Source: an uncultured Clostridia bacterium
Lineage (GTDB): Bacteria > Bacillota > Clostridia > TANB77 > UBA1234
Direction: 5' to 3'
Assembly (NCBI GenBank): GCA_934169745.1
Contig: CAKPOE010000001.1
Coordinates: 62,001-126,000 of the forward strand
Length of the DNA: 64,000 nucleotides
Position 1 is the first letter of the stretch. Every line of letters begins with the position of its first letter. Under the pieces are notes generated by a model. The model was not told where the DNA came from and searched no databases. It saw only the letters and a program-made list of their open reading frames with translations. Shown piece by piece: positions 60,653 to 64,000 of the stretch. Made by a program: the position numbers and the translations under genes.

Positions 60653-61276
60653 ATGAAAAAAACATGGATTATACTAATTTCGATATTAGTAGTTGTTGTG
60701 GTGGCAGTAGAAATAGCGATAATAGCAATGAAACCAAGGAAGAATGAGGATGGTACAATAAAGATTGAATCGCTTGGAGATATGAAAAAAACATTGGACG
60801 AGGTGTATAAAAACGCAATGACTGACCTGCCAGAAATAGATAATGAAAATATTGATATAAAAGATGAATATCAATTTTCAAGATATACTGGATTATCATC
60901 AAGTGCGGATGTTGAAGCGGTTATAGTGTCAGTTCCACTTATAAATGCACAAGCATATGAAGTTGCACTTATAAAAGTTAAAGATGGTGCTAATGTTGAA
61001 AAGATGAAACAGGAGATATTGGATAACATTGATATGAATATGTGGATTTGTGTTTCGGCAGAGAAACTATATGTTACAAATTATAAAAATGTAATATTCT
61101 TAGCAATGTCTAGTGAAGAATGGGCAAAACCTGTATATGAATCATTTAAAGAATATGTTGGTTCAAAAAATATTGGAAAAGAATTAGAAAAAACACAAGA
61201 CAACCAAGATGTAGAGCTTCCACCAGAAATGATTGAAACTTCATCTATAGAAGTTCCAGTCATAATTGCACAATAA
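60653..61276 (+). CDS. DUF4358-like membrane-anchored protein
   Basis: 207 residues from ATG 60653. One N-terminal helix (WIILISILVVVVVAVEIAII) anchors an external domain with LKMKQEILDNIDMNMW-like helical and beta segments: DEYQFSRYTGLSSSADVEAV, AYEVALIKVKDGANVEKMKQ and NYKNVIFLAMSS resemble DUF4358. It precedes an MBOAT/DHHW acyl-transfer pair, a common Clostridia order, so it probably belongs to the same surface-glycan acylation set. A hairpin separates them. Confidence 0.72.
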   Translation: MKKTWIILISILVVVVVAVEIAIIAMKPRKNEDGTIKIESLGDMKKTLDEVYKNAMTDLPEIDNENIDIKDEYQFSRYTGLSSSADVEAVIVSVPLINAQAYEVALIKVKDGANVEKMKQEILDNIDMNMWICVSAEKLYVTNYKNVIFLAMSSEEWAKPVYESFKEYVGSKNIGKELEKTQDNQDVELPPEMIETSSIEVPVIIAQ

Positions 61277-61288
61277 AAGAACAATAAG

Positions 61289-61316
61289 AGCAGAAAATCT
61301 TTGATTTTCTGCTTTC
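61289..61316 (+). terminator. Hairpin between the DUF4358-like and MBOAT genes
   Basis: AGCAGAAAATC (61289-61299) pairs with GATTTTCTGCT (61303-61313), then TTCTTG. Same module as at 1770. Confidence 0.6.
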
Positions 61317-61334
61317 TTGTATCGGAGGATAAAA

Positions 61335-62726
61335 ATGTTATTTACAAGTATTAGTTTTTTATATTATTTTTTGCCATTAGTTATAATTTTATATTTTATA
61401 TTGCCAAAGAAAATGCGTAACATTGTACTGCTTATAGCTTCAATTGTTTTCTATTATTATGGAGAGCCAAAGTATATATACTTGATGTTAGCCGAAATAT
61501 TGGTGGCGTATATAGGCGCAATTTTAATAGATAAATATAAAAAGAAAAGTATATTTGCTGTAACAATTGCTATACACATAATTTTGCTATGTATATTTAA
61601 GTATACCGATTTTATAATAGGTAACATAAATGCAGTGTTTAAGTCGCATATTTCATTGCTTAATTTAGCATTGCCAATAGGAATTTCATTTTATACATTT
61701 CAAATTCTTAGTTACGTGATAGATGTATATAGAGGTAAAGTTAAAGTTCAAAAGAATATTTTGAAGTTGGCTACTTATGTTATGCTGTTCCCACAATTGA
61801 TAGCTGGACCAATAGTTAGGTATGAAACTGTAGAGGATGAACTTGATAATAGAAAGTGTGATTCTGAAAAATTTGCATATGGTGTAAGAAGATTTACTAT
61901 TGGACTTGCAAAGAAAGTGTTAATAGCAAATTTGCTTGGAGAACTTTGCAACAAATTTACAATGTCTACAGAAAAGAGCATACTTTTTTATTGGATATTT
62001 GCAATAAGTTATATGCTACAAATTTACTTTGATTTTTCTGCATATTCTGATATGGCTATTGGTTTAGGAAGAATGTTTGGTTTCCATTTTCTTGAAAACT
62101 TTGATTACCCATATATATCTAAGAGTATAACAGAGTTTTGGAGAAGATGGCATATATCACTAAGTTCATGGTTTAGAGACTATGTGTATATCCCTCTTGG
62201 AGGCAACAGAAAAGGTTTGGCTAAACAAATTAGGAATATACTTGTGGTTTGGATGCTTACAGGAATTTGGCATGGTGCAAGTTGGAATTTTGTGATTTGG
62301 GGTCTATTGTTTGGTGTGTTACTTATAATCGAGAAAGTGTTCTTGGGTAAATATCTTGAGAAAGCACCTAACTTTTTAAGAAGACTATATGTACTTTTTA
62401 TTGTTATGATTAGCTTTGTAATCTTTAATGCTTCAAGCATGAAAGAAGCTATTACGAATGTTGCAGGCTTATTTGGTGCAAATGGGGAAGTATTCGTAAA
62501 TAGTTATACACTATATTATTTAAAGAGTTATCTAGTAACGATAATAATTGCAATAATTGGTGCGACTCCACTATTAAAGAATGTTATAGAGAGAATAAGT
62601 CAAAAAGAGCAATTGAAAAAAGTTGTAAATATACTAGAACCAGTGTGTATAGTAGCGTTGCTATTTGTTGCAACAGCTTATATTGTTGACAACTCATATA
62701 ACCCATTTTTGTATTTTAGGTTTTAA
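61335..62726 (+). CDS. MBOAT-family O-acyltransferase (AlgI/DltB/PatA-like)
   Basis: 463 residues. ATG 61335 follows GGAGG. About eleven membrane helices. MBOAT motifs: SYVIDVYRGKVKVQKN, GPIVRYETVEDEL, YFDFSAYSDMAIGLGRMFGF, FWRRWHISLSSWFRDYVYIP and the catalytic His in GIWHGASWNFVIWG. It passes acyl groups across the membrane to extracellular glycans, working with the DHHW protein encoded next, 11 bases away. The glycan is unknown. Confidence 0.94.
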   Translation: MLFTSISFLYYFLPLVIILYFILPKKMRNIVLLIASIVFYYYGEPKYIYLMLAEILVAYIGAILIDKYKKKSIFAVTIAIHIILLCIFKYTDFIIGNINAVFKSHISLLNLALPIGISFYTFQILSYVIDVYRGKVKVQKNILKLATYVMLFPQLIAGPIVRYETVEDELDNRKCDSEKFAYGVRRFTIGLAKKVLIANLLGELCNKFTMSTEKSILFYWIFAISYMLQIYFDFSAYSDMAIGLGRMFGFHFLENFDYPYISKSITEFWRRWHISLSSWFRDYVYIPLGGNRKGLAKQIRNILVVWMLTGIWHGASWNFVIWGLLFGVLLIIEKVFLGKYLEKAPNFLRRLYVLFIVMISFVIFNASSMKEAITNVAGLFGANGEVFVNSYTLYYLKSYLVTIIIAIIGATPLLKNVIERISQKEQLKKVVNILEPVCIVALLFVATAYIVDNSYNPFLYFRF

Positions 62727-62737
62727 GGAGGTAGGCT

Positions 62738-63826
62738 ATGAGTGATAATGTAAAAAATGTTGTAACAACGGCATTGTTTATTATTATTATTTTTGCTATT
62801 TTTATAATTAATTTAGTGAAAGAGGATGAAGCAATATCAATATCAGAAAGAAGAAAGCTTCAACAATTTCCAGAGTTTTCACTTTCAAATTTGAATAATG
62901 GAACTTTTTTTGAAAAATTTGATAAATATACGATGGATCAATTTTTTCAAAGAGAAAATTTTAGAAAAGTGAAAACAGTGGTAGAATTAGATGTGTTTAA
63001 GAAGCAGGATTATAATAATATTTATGATGTTAATGGCTTTTTAATCGAACAACTTTATCCACTTAACGAAAAGTCTGTGCAGAATATGACAAATAAAATT
63101 AATGATATAAAAAATAAGTATTTGACAGAAGAAAACGATGTTTATTATACAATTATTCCGGATAAAAACTATTTTATAAATGAGAAAAATTTAAGATTGG
63201 ATTATGATAAAATAGAAAAATTGATGGGACAAAATCTTGAGTGGGCTAAATATATAAATATTTTTGATACACTTGAACTGAATGATTACTACTATACTGA
63301 TTCTCATTGGAAACAAGAGAAGATAAAAAAAGTAGCAAATAGAATCGCCGATGGTATGAATTTAAAATTGAGCTGGCCTTATACAGAAGAAAGCATAATT
63401 AAATTTAAGGGGGTCTATGCCGGCAGACTTCCACTTGAAACTAATGTTGATGAAATAAGAGTCTTAACAAATGATAATTTGGAAGAATGTTTAGTATATA
63501 ACTATGAAACTAAGCAGACTACTAAAGTGTACGATATGAGCAAAACTACAGCTTATGATAAGTATGATGTTTATTTATCTGGTGCGGTTTCATTGTTAGC
63601 AATAAATAATCCGAACAATACTTCTGGTAAGGAATTGATTATATTTAGAGACTCATATGGAAGCAGTTTAACTCCATTATTGATAGAAGCATACAGTAAA
63701 GTAACTGTGGTAGACACAAGATATATATCACCAAAGATTTTAGAAGATTATATTACTTTCACAAACCAAGATGTGTTATTTGCATATAGCACTTTGCTAA
63801 TAAACGATAGTGCATCACTAAAATAG
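62738..63826 (+). CDS. DHHW/AlgX-like O-acetyltransferase partner protein
   Basis: 362 residues with AAGGAGG. An N-terminal membrane helix (VTTALFIIIIFAIFIINLV) is followed by an external SGNH-like domain: SERRKLQQFPEFS, YTIIPDKNYFINEK, the YYTDSHWKQEKIKK motif with Asp and His, and LIIFRDSYGSSLTPLL carrying the nucleophile Ser. These are features of DHHW/AlgJ proteins that finish acyl transfer begun by MBOAT. Together with the preceding gene it forms a two-step surface acylation system. Confidence 0.88.
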   Translation: MSDNVKNVVTTALFIIIIFAIFIINLVKEDEAISISERRKLQQFPEFSLSNLNNGTFFEKFDKYTMDQFFQRENFRKVKTVVELDVFKKQDYNNIYDVNGFLIEQLYPLNEKSVQNMTNKINDIKNKYLTEENDVYYTIIPDKNYFINEKNLRLDYDKIEKLMGQNLEWAKYINIFDTLELNDYYYTDSHWKQEKIKKVANRIADGMNLKLSWPYTEESIIKFKGVYAGRLPLETNVDEIRVLTNDNLEECLVYNYETKQTTKVYDMSKTTAYDKYDVYLSGAVSLLAINNPNNTSGKELIIFRDSYGSSLTPLLIEAYSKVTVVDTRYISPKILEDYITFTNQDVLFAYSTLLINDSASLK

Positions 63827-63846
63827 AAATTAGGAGGAGAGCTTAT

Positions 63847-64000
63847 ATGAAGAATATAGAATTAAAAATCGAAGGAATGCATTGTACAGGATGCTCTATG
63901 AGACTTGAAAAGGTGCTTAATAATTTGAATGGAATACAAAAAGCTAGTGTGAACTTTGAAACAGGAAAAGCCAATATCGAATTTGACGAGAAAAAAACAA
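63847..64000 (+). CDS. Heavy-metal-associated (HMA) domain protein, start of gene (partial)
   Basis: Starts at ATG 63847 with AGGAGGAG and runs off the window after 51 codons. IELKIEGMHCTGCSMRLEKV contains the GMxCxxC metal-binding motif of HMA domains, and ASVNFETGKANIEFDEK is the rest of the ferredoxin-like fold. It may be a CopZ-like chaperone or the N-terminus of a P1B ATPase; the window cannot decide. Confidence 0.88.
   Translation, partial: MKNIELKIEGMHCTGCSMRLEKVLNNLNGIQKASVNFETGKANIEFDEKKT

Noticed and set aside
61317..61335. In-frame CGG upstream of the MBOAT gene.
   Set aside because: It belongs to the ribosome site CGGAGG; the better start is ATG 61335, so it is not translated.

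Overview
The window is a 64 kb chromosomal segment of an AT-rich, spore-forming, monoderm Clostridia-type bacterium. This rests on strongly A/T-biased codons, GGAGG ribosome sites, Spo0A, an uninterrupted sigma-K, a Spo0E-like phosphatase, a DacF-type carboxypeptidase, MurT/GatD, IreB-RuvX-DUF1292 and a c-di-AMP riboswitch. No rRNA, tRNA, CRISPR array, insertion sequence or prophage was recognised.

Layout. 1-3.1 kb: end of topA, a secreted cell-wall protein, a repeat-rich gap, a monofunctional peptidoglycan glycosyltransferase. 3.1-12 kb: lipoprotein, flippase, DNA repair (nfo, ung), trmFO, two stalk-domain paralogues, flavin reductase, CAP-domain protein. 12-14.3 kb: c-di-AMP riboswitch with two GT2 glycosyltransferases. 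14.4-17.2 kb: a GC-richer NMT1-type ABC importer on the minus strand. 17.3-24.7 kb: second flippase, HU, RqcP, rhodanese, YgjP-like protease, GH18/SLH protein, sigK, dacF. 24.8-32 kb: membrane protein plus ParA/TadZ-like ATPase, ireB-ruvX-DUF1292, a PLP enzyme, HI0933-type flavoprotein, YigZ. 32-33 kb: spo0A. 33.2-42.9 kb: a type IV pilus locus (PilM-PilN fusion, PilO, pilins, PilD, PilB, PilC). 43-46.6 kb: two M16 proteases, lgt, spo0E-like. 46.7-51.2 kb: large coiled-coil protein and Ca2+ P-type ATPase on the minus strand. 51.4-64 kb: an unusual GC-rich orphan, a MurT/GatD-like pair with degenerate glutaminase, DUF4153, LD-carboxypeptidase, Sua5, DUF6323/DUF6179-like pair, PAP2, MBOAT plus DHHW acyl-transfer pair, start of an HMA protein.

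Main discovery. Five otherwise intact genes (glycosyltransferase at 1862, flippase at 17281, minor pilin at 38543, PilC at 41538, LD-carboxypeptidase at 56203) are interrupted by six frame breaks. All six are +1, and all six contain an in-frame CGG codon at the point where skipping one base restores the conserved protein. My by-eye check of CGG in every gene on both strands found only one other in-frame CGG in a credible gene, in a compositionally foreign orphan at 51436. The simplest reading is that CGG is not a normal arginine codon here and that CGGN is passed with a +1 shift, read as glycine (C skipped and GGN decoded, or a quadruplet codon). Because PilC and a minor pilin carry sites, pilus assembly would depend on this recoding.

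Other signals are two families of interspersed palindromic repeats (family A, short GTAGGG-type hairpins with covarying stems; family B, about 95-bp palindromes), an 18-bp hairpin that buries the ribosome site of the CAP-domain gene, and loss of the GatD catalytic Cys and His.
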